Shown here one piece after another: positions 8,781 to 20,037 of a stretch of DNA of 64,000 nt (position 1 is the first letter of the stretch; each line of letters begins with the position of its first letter). Source of the stretch: Camillea tinctor (lineage: Eukaryota > Ascomycota > Sordariomycetes > Xylariales > Xylariaceae). Position numbers and translations under genes: made by a program. The stretch is from positions 1 through 64,000 of the forward strand of contig MU394128.1 of assembly GCA_022578605.1 (NCBI GenBank), written 5' to 3'. The notes beneath the pieces are model-generated. The model searched no databases and was not told the origin of the DNA. It saw only the letters and a list, made by a program, of their open reading frames with translations.

Positions 8781-11700
8781 TTACCTTGCCGACCTCGATA
8801 AATGCTGAACTGCTTGCATCCACTTTTGCTCGTCGTTCCTATTTGGCTATGAGTTTACAACATTATCACGAGAAAAGAAACTAAAGACTCACCTGTCAAA
8901 TCGTAAAAGTTTGCCCAGTACAGGCACAAGTTGAGTGCGAAGTTTCTCGTCCTTCACTTCAAGAAACTGCAGTAGAATCGTCTTCAAATACATCGTGTCG
9001 GGGGTTCCGACTGCTGAACCAGCAGGGGAGCCGTTGAGCCCGCTTCTTGTGGAATCGCTACTAGATCTTCCACTGGTACCAACATTGGATGAGTTGCCCA
9101 AATTGAGTCTTGATTGGACACCCTTCAGTTCCTTGTTTGCTTTCTCATATCGAGCTCTAGCTTCGTCTAGAAGCTTTCGTAGATCTGCTCGTTGCTTCTC
9201 TGCATCGCGGACTTGCAGTTCGGATGCGTCTAGCGCTGAGCGGAGGTTGGCCACGATGGAGTGCATGTCCTCTACTTCAGCCGATGCCTTCTCTTCTCTC
9301 TGTTCAAGTTCTTCCCGGCGACGGCGCCATTCCTTCTCGCGGACCTCGAGATCTTCCTTTTCCTTTGTCAGGCTCTTAATCTCCCGTTCCAAATCCCGGA
9401 CCTTGCCCTTGAGTTCTTCAGATTCGCGCGCCCGTCGGCGAGCTAATGTGGAAGATTCATCCTCAATCCGGTCACGCTCTTCAACCGCTGTTTCCATCCT
9501 GGTTCTCATCTCGCGGATCTTAGCATCTGCCCGCTCATCGACGTCTACTAGCATGCGACGCATGGTCTCGCCCTCGCGAGTTCGTTCAGACAAGTGTTTC
9601 TGAGCTTCCGCCAGTTCTTCCTCCAAGCTCTCTACTTGATTACGACTCTCCTTAAGCTGAACTGATAGTTCGGCCGTCTGGTCGCGCATCGAACCTAGAA
9701 GCCCTTGTGCATTGTTGTATTGTTGGGCCTTGAGCTCTGCTTCTTCCTTGATCGTCGCATTGTCTCTTTGCAGTCTCGCGACCTCCTCTTCCAATTGGTT
9801 GACCTTGGGACGGAGGGTGGTTAGGTCAGATTGCAAAGACTCAAGTTCTCGGGCCACCTTTTCCGCCTTGGCAGAGATCTCCACCTTTTCAGCTTCTGCG
9901 CGACGATAATCACGACCCGCTGTTCTTTTCTCGTCTTCGACCCGAGCACGAGCAGTCTTCTCTGCAGCAAGTTTATCATTGAGTGACTTGATCTCGGATT
10001 CACGATCGGAAGCTAAGCGCTGCGCACGAGTCACTTCGGCCTTCAGCTCCTTTTCTCGTTTTTCTAGGCTCCGAAGCTCGGCTTGCTTGGAAGCCAGTTC
10101 TTCCCTTGTAGTCTTCAGAGCGGCTGAATCTTGGCGGAGACTTTTGAGCTCCGGTTGCGCCTTGGACAGTATTTCCCTTAGTTCTGTTAAATCCTTGTAC
10201 CGAGTCTGAGCCAGCTGCTGAGCAGCCCCCAAGTCCGACTGCAAGGTTTGAGACTTGGCTATGAGCTCGTTGAATTCGACTTTCATCAAGTCAAATTCTG
10301 CCTGCAACTTGGAATTGGCATTGGCATCGGACTCGAAAGAGGCGATCTGCTGTTCCAATTCTGAAATCCGCGTCTTTAATGTTGCCCTGTCAGATTCGAG
10401 CTCCTTAATCTTTTCCTTAGCTTCAACATGATCTTGGCCTATGGTGATCAGGTTTTCTTGCATGTTCTCAATCTCCTCCCGAAGGTCTTCCTCCGTCTTT
10501 CGTTGCTTAGATAGTCGCTCAATCTGAGCGTCCTTTTGGAGGATATCGTCTTTTAGCTTAGTGACTTCGGCTCTGAGCGCTTCAGTGTCGGGGCTTTCGA
10601 GAGGTGAGATTTGAGGGGTTTCAAAAGTTTCGCTGGGCGCGGCAGATACGGTCGCAGTGGTGGCGGCAGCAGTACCAGAGGCGCCGCCCTTCTTCTTCTT
10701 CTTGTTTTTCTTCTTAGAACCTCCAGTTGGGCCCGTAGCAGCGGGAACCGTCAATTCGTCTTTCTTGGCCATCAGGACTGGCTGAGAACTATCCTTGACT
10801 TGTTTGTTCAGTTCGACAATCTTCTGCTCACTCTCCAATTTGGATGCTTTGAGAGCATCAATCTCGCCGTTCAAAACATCCAGCCTCTGCTCTAGCTGCG
10901 TCTTGGTCTCATCAAGCCTTTTCAGTTCCATTTCGAGTTTCGTGTTCTTAGCATGTGAAGTATCTAGCTGCGATTCCTGATCCCTCGCTATTGACGCCGC
11001 CTTTGTCTTCTCGTCCTCAAGAGCTGCTTTCACGTCCCGTAGTTGTGCCTGTGCCTCTGCAAGTTTGTCGGTGAGAGACTTGATTTCAGTGTCTCTCGCG
11101 TTCAGCTGGACCTGAATAGATTCTGTGGCATCAGAATTGTCGTGTGAGTCACTTGATTGACGTGTTGCTTTCTCTAGAGTCTCTACGAGTCCAGCACTAT
11201 TTTCTTTGGCGACGGACAACTCTTCCTGCAACTGGCCTACTTCGGCGGTAAGTCTGGTGACTTCAGCAGCTTTGGAGGCAAGCTCTGCCTGCAGCTTCGG
11301 TATCTCATCATCGTAGGAGAACATGTCTTCGTTTGGCCCTCCATCGCTGTCGCCGTTCGCCTCGGTCTCGTCTTTCTCAACAGCAGCCTGCGCAGGCGCT
11401 GCCTCCTCAGACTTAGCAGCCCTTAATATGGTCACGTCGTTTCGGAGGACAGCGAGCTCCTTCTCAGCATCTTCGGACTTCTTCTTCCAGACATCCTTCT
11501 CGGCCGACACGCGCTTGAATTCATCCATGACCATATCACCCTTAAGATTCAATTGATTCAGGTACTCGACTAGGGCGGTGGGGTCTTTGATAGTGGTGAG
11601 GGGGGTGTTTTCACGCAAGGCACGTTCGAACGGTTCGATCGACGTGGCTCTTCCGTGAGCAATTCGATAAGAGCGCAATAGTTCTGCAAGACGACAATGG

Positions 11701-12300
11701 TCAGTAGATCTAGGTCACCGCAGAGGGAGAAAGGGGGAGATGCGCCTCACCGCGATAGGTAGACTCCAGCTTCTCCAGCCTCGTTAGCTTGCTTTTTACA
11801 TGGTCAGGCAGGTCAGGTAGCTCAGCCACAGCTCCAGGTTCCTTAGAGACTTTAGGGTCCTTTGACTTCTCGTCAGGAACGACGTTGTTTTTTTCGGTGG
11901 CATCCCCAGACGCGGCATCTTTCACGTCCTTGTCGAGAGGAGTGGGCTTGGGGCTATCGTCAGAGTCGAGCGCGAAAGCAGCCTCGAAGGCGGCGGGATC
12001 AAGGTTAGTAAGTCCATCACCATGGGGAACCTCGTGAATTGATTTTTTAGGTTTCCGCCTTGCATTGGAGTTGGTGCTATTTGTTCGCGATACAGATCCG
12101 GAGCGGGAGGCGGAAGGGGAGTTCGTGTTGGTTTTCTGCTCAGACAGGGCTTTCTGACGAGCCTGCTCTTCAGCTATGCTGCGGTCGATAGCACCCTTGA
12201 TTCGCTATATAAAACAAAACATAGATATTGCATGGTCAATAGGTATTTCGGTGACGAGCGGGTTATTGTAGTAGTGAAAGAGTGGCCGTACTGAAAACAT
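8781..12300 (-). CDS. IMH1: GRIP-domain golgin IMH1
   Basis: A long coiled-coil tether of the trans-Golgi, recruited by Arl1 through its GRIP domain (family knowledge). Four exons: 12300-12292 (9 nt, MFS), 12204-11751, 11683-8893 and 8838-8781, giving 1103 residues. The N-terminus reads RIKGAIDRSIAEEQARQK, typical of fungal IMH1. The middle is almost entirely heptad coiled coil, broken by a lysine-rich patch (KKKNKKKKKG). The GRIP region starts at TMYLKTILLQFLEVKDEK. An AG/GTGAGT donor near the apparent stop leads to a last exon reading NDEQKWMQAVQHLSRSAR, the expected family ending. All three junctions keep frame. The first exon is tiny and rests on splice logic. The gene is divergent from lunapark, another early secretory pathway gene. 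Confidence 0.9.
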
Positions 12301-13318
12301 GACGGGCGCAATAGAAAATGCGACAGATACAGACTCACTCCCGTCTCTCTGCCTGTCTTGTCTGCCTCTCTCTGTCGTCCTCTCTACCCGCAAGTAGGTA
12401 ATATAATAACCGCCTTCGGGTAGTCCATGCGCACCGCAATATGAGGTGAGCTCGTGGAAGCGCACGGTGGTGCGTAATACGATAAATCAGTGGGTGGATG
12501 TTATTGTCACTTTCCGAGATTGAAGGTTCAATGTTGAAGATGGGCATGAACGAGTTCGATGTTCTATGCTGGAACAGAATTAATATTAGGTTAGGTACAT
12601 AGCCTAGCAGTACTTACCTAGTACAATACCTACATACTATGTACTACCGAGTTATATGCTACAGGTAGGTATCTAGGTACTCCGTATTAGAATTAAAAAT
12701 GCGCGAAACCTTATCGATAATGCTACATACCTAACCTTGCTAACCAACCTAGGTTAGGTTTAAAAGCCTAAATCTCAGATTGTGAAATGGAGCTGCGTGG
12801 TCTGTCTGGCATGGTCCGTGCATTTATGTACCTAGTGTAAATGACAAACAGCCTAGTGGTGGGGCTCCTGACCTCAACCTTGGAACCTCACGCTCGTTAC
12901 CTAAAGTTGTGTAATTACACACATAACACTAACTTAGGTTGCATATTTTATAGCTTATACCTATACTACTAATACCTTATCTACCAGCCTTTGACTCCTG
13001 CCTACCCACATACCTCAGACTTGTCACCACATTTCTTTTTTTTCCACATTCATCACTTCATCTCTTCTTCCCCCCCCCAACATATTTCCTTCGACCCCCA
13101 TGTGAAATACCTTTAGCCTTAATCTTAGACATGATATAGGTTGCTCTCTCGGTCACTTGAAGTGAGCCTCCCTTCCCAGTCCGAGTCCTCCTCCCCCTCG
13201 ACGCACCCGCAAAAAGGCAAAAGGGCACGAAGGCAAAAACCTCCCGCCTCTCTCTGGCTACTCCCACTCCGCAACCCGCACCCCGTACTCCGTACCCTCC
13301 TGTATCCGTCACTCCATC
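12301..13318. other. Divergent promoter region, IMH1 / lunapark
   Basis: About 1 kb of shared upstream DNA. It holds many TAGGTA/ACCTA motifs at 12590-12990 and a pyrimidine-rich stretch just before the lunapark start. No reading frame is convincing. Confidence 0.45.
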
Positions 13319-14573
13319 ATGGTTTTGTGGTTATGGAAGGCAAGTAGACCTCCTCAACCTTCCTTGTCTTGGTTAATCAAGCTAACTGTGTCGGATAGGG
13401 CGAGGACTCTTCCCCAGCTGCGTTCGAGAAGGCTCTCTCAACGCTGTCAACCAAAATCGCTACCACCCAATCTCAGCTTGACCGCACCCGATCCAACTCG
13501 AGGCGTATTAAGGTCCTCTCAACCCTCTACCTTACCTTCGCCTACCTGGTCTATTCCATCGTCTTGACGCTTGTCATCGGATGGCAGAATCTAGGGCCCT
13601 TGGAATGGACCGGCATGGCTGGGGGTCCCGTCCTGTACGATTTCTACTTCGCTCCAGAGCCCCGGGTTGACGACACTGACCAACACTGCCTTCTAGTATC
13701 TACCTCATCCGGACCTTGATCAACTCGTATTTTAGCTTCCGTATCGAGGCCCTCGAGACCCGCTTGAAAGACCACGAAGGAGAACATGCCAAGACGATCC
13801 AGAAGTTGAAGGAGGCTACCAAATACAACTCAACACAGAGATTGCTCGACAAATTCGATAAGAGACCTAACAATGGCACCCAACATCACGATACCGGGGA
13901 AGCGGGCGTATCCAAGCCGGGTAGGAAGGGGCGGCTGAGCATCAGCTCTCATAGCCAAGCTGGTCGTACCACACTTCCTCCGCCACCGACGGCGAACATC
14001 CAGAGACCCTCCTCAGCCCCAGGCACGCCGTCTCCCCAACCTTCTCATCAGCAGCAGCAGCAGCCTCCGCCGCCCCAAGCTCCGTCCCCGCCACAACCAA
14101 CAGCCGAGTTTGCCCCTAATGCTGGACCCTTACCGGCAACTTATTCTCAACATGACATGGACATGGGTCCCCCCCGCTGGTACGATCGTATCATGGACTT
14201 GATGCTTGGCGAGGACGAGACTGCGTCCAAGAACCGGATTGTTTTAATTTGCCAGAGATGCCGCCTCGTTAACGGACAAGCTCCCCCGGGAATTCGTAGT
14301 TTAGCAGACCTGGGTATGTGGAAATGTATGGCCTGCGGGTCGATGAATGGAGAAATGGATGAGGGTAAAAAAATTGTGCGAGAGGTTCTCGAAAGGGGAA
14401 GGGCCTCAGGAAGTGATACAAAAAGCGGAGATGAACAGGACAGCGATAGGTCGAGTGATTTGGTCAAAGTTGAGCAAGTAGACGCAGCTGAGACCGATGG
14501 CGACTCAAAACACCCCCGTGCCGATGAGGTCCGCTCCCAGCAGCGGAATAAGAAATCCCAGATGGTGTCTTAG
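13319..14573 (+). CDS. LNP1: Lunapark, ER three-way-junction protein
   Basis: Lunapark stabilises three-way junctions of the tubular ER. Three exons, 13319-13339, 13399-13634 and 13697-14573, give 377 residues. Exon 1 codes MVLWLWK, matching the family start. Exon 2 has the coiled coil (FEKALSTLSTKIATTQSQLD) and the first membrane segment (YLTFAYLVYSIVLTLVIGW). A short second hydrophobic stretch (LIYLIRTLINSYFSF) spans the next junction. A second coiled coil and a Pro/Gln-rich linker follow. The zinc ribbon near residues 240-290 reads WYDRIMDLMLGEDE, then CQRCRLVNGQAPPG and CMACG. The tail is charged and disordered. The first intron begins GCAAGT, a GC-AG intron: the nearby GT would break the frame, while the GC donor restores the conserved N-terminus. 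Confidence 0.93.
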
Positions 14574-15138
14574 GCAAAGGATAGGCTAGCCTATAGTAAA
14601 ATATACTCCCTTTTGTGCTTTTTTTTGCTTTGCATTACCGAGCACCTAATGGAATCACCTGTGCTAATAGCTGGAACAATGCAGCCTCTACCTACATAGT
14701 AAACTACTAGGTATTTGCCTCCCTTGCCCCTAATGTGAATTGTGCACTAGGACGGCAAGAGGAGGGTCTCGATACGATCGACTGTACGTTTAATGCAACA
14801 TATTTACATAGCAGTTACATACCTAACCTAGGTGGTTAGACAGGCCACCACGGTAGTTGCACCAGACAAATCTATTTCTACGCCAGTTGCTAACCTTGTC
14901 GGCGTCAACAAGCCAACGGGTAATCTAATGCAAACAACATTGCTAGTGTGCATCTGAGCAACAGCCCTCTTCTCGCTTCCTTCTATCTTCTCTCTAGAGA
15001 GACTTCTGTCTGCTCGCATTCTTCTCCCTTGAATTCCCACCAAGGCATCCGTTTCTAACGGTTTCTCTACCATCTTTTATCCACTTCATCGCATCCCTTC
15101 CATATTCTATCTTCCGAAATTTTGCCCCATCGCGTTTA
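14574..15138. other. Intergenic, nothing recognised
   Basis: Tandem arrangement of lunapark and the next gene. Short ACCTA/TAGGT words occur around 14690-14835. No coding evidence is seen. Confidence 0.4.
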
Positions 15139-16484
15139 ATGTCAAGCGAAGAAGCCATGGACTCGGTACGCGCCCTCGTCTCTCGACCCACTAGCGATGA
15201 ACCCAGCATCATCATATGCAAAGACAAATCTGCTGTATGCTACTCCCACAAGAAACCCCTATGTCCAGAGTGCGAGGTTGGCTGTGATAGATGCACCTCC
15301 CCTGGTGCCACTCTAGAGATCCACGGAGAAACCCTGCACGTTGCTGAGAATGAGGAAATATACACCGTGGTCGGTGGGGCTCAGGATAGAGTCCTGTTCT
15401 CCTGGTCACCCAATTATGAGAATGATGACCGGCTAGCAGCACTCCAGTCCTCTGATACATTGAATATACGGAGGGGGAAGGCATTAAGCCTCGCATCCCA
15501 TTTTCGATGGACGCCAAGATTTATTCCCCAGTGGGACGAACAGGTTGAAGGAGTACAGATTTGGGACATTAGTCGTCGTTTCAAGCATGTCAGCCTCAAG
15601 CCACCCTCGCCCTTGCCTCCTGATCAACTCAAGACTACATATTGCAGCGAGTGCCAACTCACCTGGATCACCGGGGACACCGGCGCTCAGGGACATAGCC
15701 ACCCTACCCACAACGCGCTTTCTGCACGAGATACTGTGCCCTACATCATTGAACAAAGGTCAATCATCGTGCACATATGCGGGGAAAATCGCGAGATGGG
15801 AGATGGGCGCAAGGATGGCGTCGGTAGACTCGGCATTTATTTCGGCCCAAATTCCAAGTACAATCATTCTGAGCCCATCTACCTCACCGGAGATTCTGCT
15901 ACGCGGCGTTGCGCCCAGATACATGCGGTCCGCCTCGCGTTGCTGATCGTCAAGGAGAATGTCGTCCCGGACTACGTGACTAACGTGGAAAGAATTGATA
16001 AAGCAAACAGCACATCACCACCGTACAACCCGCACCAGATGCTGAAGAAGTACCGAGTCGAAAAGCCGTTTGAGCCGGACGATGCAAGCCAGGACCGGGT
16101 GTCTGAGATGAACATCCGCTTAGTGCTGGCTACCGGCTCGAAGAACCTCGTGGACCTTTTTTGTGACCAAATCGACCAATGGCAATACGACGAGGAGACG
16201 CAAGAGCTCCGCCGACCTGCGCGGAAGGGTGGCAAAAAGAAAGGTCTTGCGATCAAGAATAACGAGAGTGAGTACTCCGAAGCTCAACACACTTCAGCTA
16301 GCGGCGGTCTGGTCTAAGATTATTCTGACTCGAAATCCCCTTACCCTTTGTAGTCATCTCCGACATTTACAACGAGCTGAACGAACTGGCGGGGGCACCC
16401 GTCGGTATTCAAGTCTGCTGGTATCATATCCCACCGCAATTCGATGATGAGGCTCGCAAGTTGGCAGACGCGTCGTTGGGATAG
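15139..16484 (+). CDS. RNase H-fold protein, catalytic residues apparently lost
   Basis: Two exons, 15139-16267 and 16354-16484, give 419 residues. The intron starts GTGAGT. The N-terminal 60 residues have a cysteine cluster (VCYSHKKPLCPECEVGCDRC). The C-terminal half follows the RNase H order: a first strand with RLGIYFGPNSKYNHS, the helix segment RRCAQIHAVRLALL, the strand VLATGSKNLVDLF, then exon 2 with VGIQVCWYHIPP and EARKLAD. In active enzymes these places carry a DG strand start, a Glu in the helix and DS in the fourth block. Here they read VHICGEN, H and TGS. I infer a catalytically inactive, perhaps nucleic-acid-binding, protein. The second exon is what makes the fold recognisable. 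The exact family is unknown. Confidence 0.75.
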
Positions 16485-17301
16485 GTATACCTAGGAGGTA
16501 TGGGGTAAACATGACGGATCTCAACCGGGTTGATATACCTACCGACCTAGGTATATAGGTCATTATTAATCCTTTATAAGTTGAGATCCACGTTATGGAG
16601 GTGTATTTATGTGTGTAATAGTAGAGATCCACTATGTCGTCCGTACTACCTACTACCTAGTACCGCATTGCGCATACATAGTACCTAAGGTGATCTACGG
16701 AGTCTAGGTAGGTATACGTATTACTACCTAAGTACCTAGGTACTAAGTACTATGTATGTAAGCAAATGACGTAGTTGGGTTCAAGTTACAAATATCTTAA
16801 TTCAGCCTCAAAACAGGGCGGCATCAGCCACTTGTGACGTAGTTCTGCTGAGGTGAAGGTGCATTACCCAAAACTTGTCGGCCTAAGAGCCAATAGGACG
16901 CAATCTTGTCTACTAGGGAACCTGATAGGTCAATATACCTAGGTCGACTTAGGTACATAAAAGATGGTCAGGATGGTTCCAAACAACCAGGTACATAGTA
17001 TGTGCCCATACTAATGAGGTGACCAGACCTTGGCGAGTCCCCGTCTCGCCAATCTCGCGTTGGCGCGACTTTAACATTACATACCTACCCAGACTCACCT
17101 CATTTGTACAGTCACGTTCCTATTATATTGATACTACTTACTTTTGAAGGAATTGATCATTGGAACCTTCAACTTAACTCTACACTAGTAAGTAGGTAAA
17201 CCTTGCTATTCACCCGACCTACATAATATGGGATTGAAGTGAGAGGCTCCCCTTCTTACAAACTCATCGAGCAGGGAGAAAAAAAAAAAAACTATCGACA
17301 G
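16485..17301. repeat. Intergenic with dense CCTAGGTA/TAGGTACC motifs
   Basis: This gap has many short palindromic words such as TACCTAGGTA, ACTACCTA and AGTACTATG, densest at 16480-16770. They can form imperfect hairpins. No coding evidence is seen. Confidence 0.5.
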
Positions 17302-18942
17302 ATGAATAAAATATTGCATTCCAATACCATGCCCTCTTCTTTCCTCACCAACATACCATTGGAGATCCTGCTGCAGATCACGTCCTACCTCGCCATAGTT
17401 GACTATGGCGCTGTGCGACTGACCTGTAAACAAATCGAGGATTCGCTCTTCCGGTCCTTTGCCCATACTTACTTCCAGAAGATCCAGTTCATGAGAACCG
17501 ACTTCAGTCTGCAGGCCCTCGTCGACCTATCTCGATCTCGCTTGGCACCTTTCCTCAAGCATCTGGTCATCGGCACCGAGATATTAGATCCGAGCTTGTA
17601 TCATACCCCCATATCCGCGGACTACCGTCGTCGCACCGAGGGCCGCACCGATGTTACCCCCGATGAGGTTAAGCATAACAAGTTCAACACCCTGTGTGCC
17701 GATCAGGTCATCTTCCTTAACTCCGGCCAGGACCAGCTGATGCTCTGTGAAGCCTTTGCCAACCTCAATCTCGATGTCATCGGCATACGCTCGCCCCCTA
17801 AATATGATCCTCCCCCCCGAGACGCAAGTCTGGGTACCTCCATGATCCATAGAGAAACATCGGTAGACTTGAAGAGAGTTGGTATATACTCTAGCTGGCT
17901 TGGTGATATCAGGGACAGCACCGCTCGTTCCAACACCAGTTGCGTTCACAGTATCCTCTGCGCCCTTGCCAAGTCGGGCTTGAAACCCAAAAAGTTCGAG
18001 AACGCCCTAAGCGACATCTTACTAGGTGACGAAGCTTTCATCATTCCTGCGTTCATGGAAAAAACCTTTCTACCCGTCCTATCCACATTCCAGGAATTGG
18101 ATCTCAGGGTAATTGGCGATTGCCGGTATAGGCAGGTCGTCGCGCCCACCGGACAGTCGCCTTATAAGGTCGAAACATACTACCTACGCAACTTCTTTTC
18201 CCACCTAGCTCGCCTTGAGCGGTTGCATCTGCACGTCTCGGCAGACTGCGACGGCTTCTTTAACTGGCTGGGCTCCCCTCCCCCAGTTGGTGACTATACC
18301 GGTCCTCTAGGATTTGAGCCTCCCGGCTCCCCAGTGTTTACGTATTTGTCTGAGCTGCAGTTGACCAAATGCGTGCTACCTATTGAAGACATGCTTGGGA
18401 TTGCTCGCAAGTTCTCCAAGACCCTTCGAAAACTCGTACTCTGCCGTCTCATATTAACCGACGGCTCTCTTCGTTTGATCAACCATGAACCAAAAGTGGA
18501 CCTATGGTCTAGCTTTTTGCATAAAATGGCTCTCATCGGTCGCAATCTTAGCGAGATTCAGCTTTACGAACCGGCCCAACGATCCGGTAACCTAGAGTGC
18601 AACCTGGTATTCAGCGATGGTGGTATCAGTTCTTATGAATTTCGTTATGCAGGCCCTGATATGTCTGAGGAGCTCGACCGCCTCAGTCAGAAGGTTAAGT
18701 TCATAGAACCGCATTGGCGCATCGTTAATCGCCTTTTTGCATATGATGGTAAGTATGGTTTGCTGTCTTGATGGCGTCCTTATTATTGACAGCACGCAGC
18801 AGAATTTGAGGAAGATGACTTCCCGTTCGATGGACCTGACGAAGAATTCGAATACGATGAGTTTGATGAGTTTGCCGAGTTTGCGGACGTGCTTGACCCA
18901 GAACTGAACGAAGAACTACTAATGGCAGCCCTGTTTCCATAG
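17302..18942 (+). CDS. F-box protein with acidic C-terminus
   Basis: Probable SCF ubiquitin-ligase substrate receptor. Exon 1 runs from ATG 17302 (alternative ATG 17329) to 18748 and exon 2 ends at 18942, giving about 528 residues. The F-box is at the N-terminus: FLTNIPLEILLQITSYL, with LTCKQIEDSLF. The middle is a leucine-rich, LRR-like array without clear repeats (LERLHLHVSADCDG, LRKLVLCRLILTDG). The intron starts GTAAGT and ends CAGCAG, a NAGNAG tandem acceptor, so exon 2 may start at 18800 or 18803. Both keep frame and lead to a very acidic tail (EYDEFDEFAEFADVLD). Without splicing the protein would stop at 18771. The substrate is unknown. Confidence 0.82.
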
Positions 18943-20037
18943 CTAGAGTAAATTCTAGTCTACCTATAATATTCGGTAATTATCCTCATTGTCGTTTGTC
19001 TGTTATATCATAATCTTACCGTGCTATGGCTTAAAGCAAAGCCCCGGCGCCCATTTGAATACCCAATTCAAGTCGTCAATGCCAACAGCAATGCTGTCCC
19101 GTATGTACCCGTGGATAGACTGGAGAGCAACTTATTACAATACTGTGAGGGACAAGACTACATTCCATACATATAGCTTACTTGTGTTGAAATGAAGTGC
19201 TGAATGGATCTTTATGACACAACTCCTTATATAGAAGTAAGTCCTGTTTATGAGGTATAGTATACAAATGAGTGTATGTCGCCGCTATCATTATGTTTTA
19301 TAGACGCCATCGTTGTTTCAGACATTACCATAGCCAAGTCGCGCGCCTTCTTGTTCGGACTGTCTTTCTAGGCATTGCTTGTTACCTCTTGGACGGCTGG
19401 CTTCATCATTAAAAGCGTGAAGGCCCAGGCTGACATTTGTACACAAACACCAAAATCACTCTATATGCAGAGCTATTTAGGTAATGGGGCAACATCAAAT
19501 AAAGCTAAAGAGCTAGCAAACCCAATTACTAGCACGTTAGCCCCTTAGGATTTCTCTGAGAAAACGACTATCGGTTTTGCGATGAGCTTATAAAACGAAG
19601 CCACCATATCTGTGGTTTGTATAACCCAACACTAATATTACGGTAGTTCAATGTTCTGAGCTGTTATATGCTATCTCATATACACCGCGATTGGTACTGT
19701 AGCAATCTCCTTCATTGACTTGTTTTATGACTAATTACGAGTTGTCACGAATTGGAAGGCTCTGACACTTCCAGAAAAGACGCTAATGTCACGAAAGAGA
19801 GGAAAATAGCTTAGTCAGTACGTGTTAAGCGTGTCCCATTATATCGTACAAACTTCGATATATAATTAAAGTTGAGTTGTTGAGCATCCCGTGTCCCCTC
19901 GTCCGTCTAATATAGGAGTTCTCGTCAGCACTTTGCTCCATGCTTAAAATCCCACTATGCTATATATACACCGTCCATGTGTAGCAACATGCCTCCTAAT
20001 ATCTAGATTCTAGTAAGCTAAATAAAAGCGCCTAGTA
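18943..20037. other. Intergenic with a possible short relic
   Basis: There is no intact gene. Around 19370-19480 one plus-strand frame reads coding-like (TSWTAGFIIKSVKAQADIC) but is flanked by stops. It may be a relic of a membrane protein, or chance. Confidence 0.3.
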
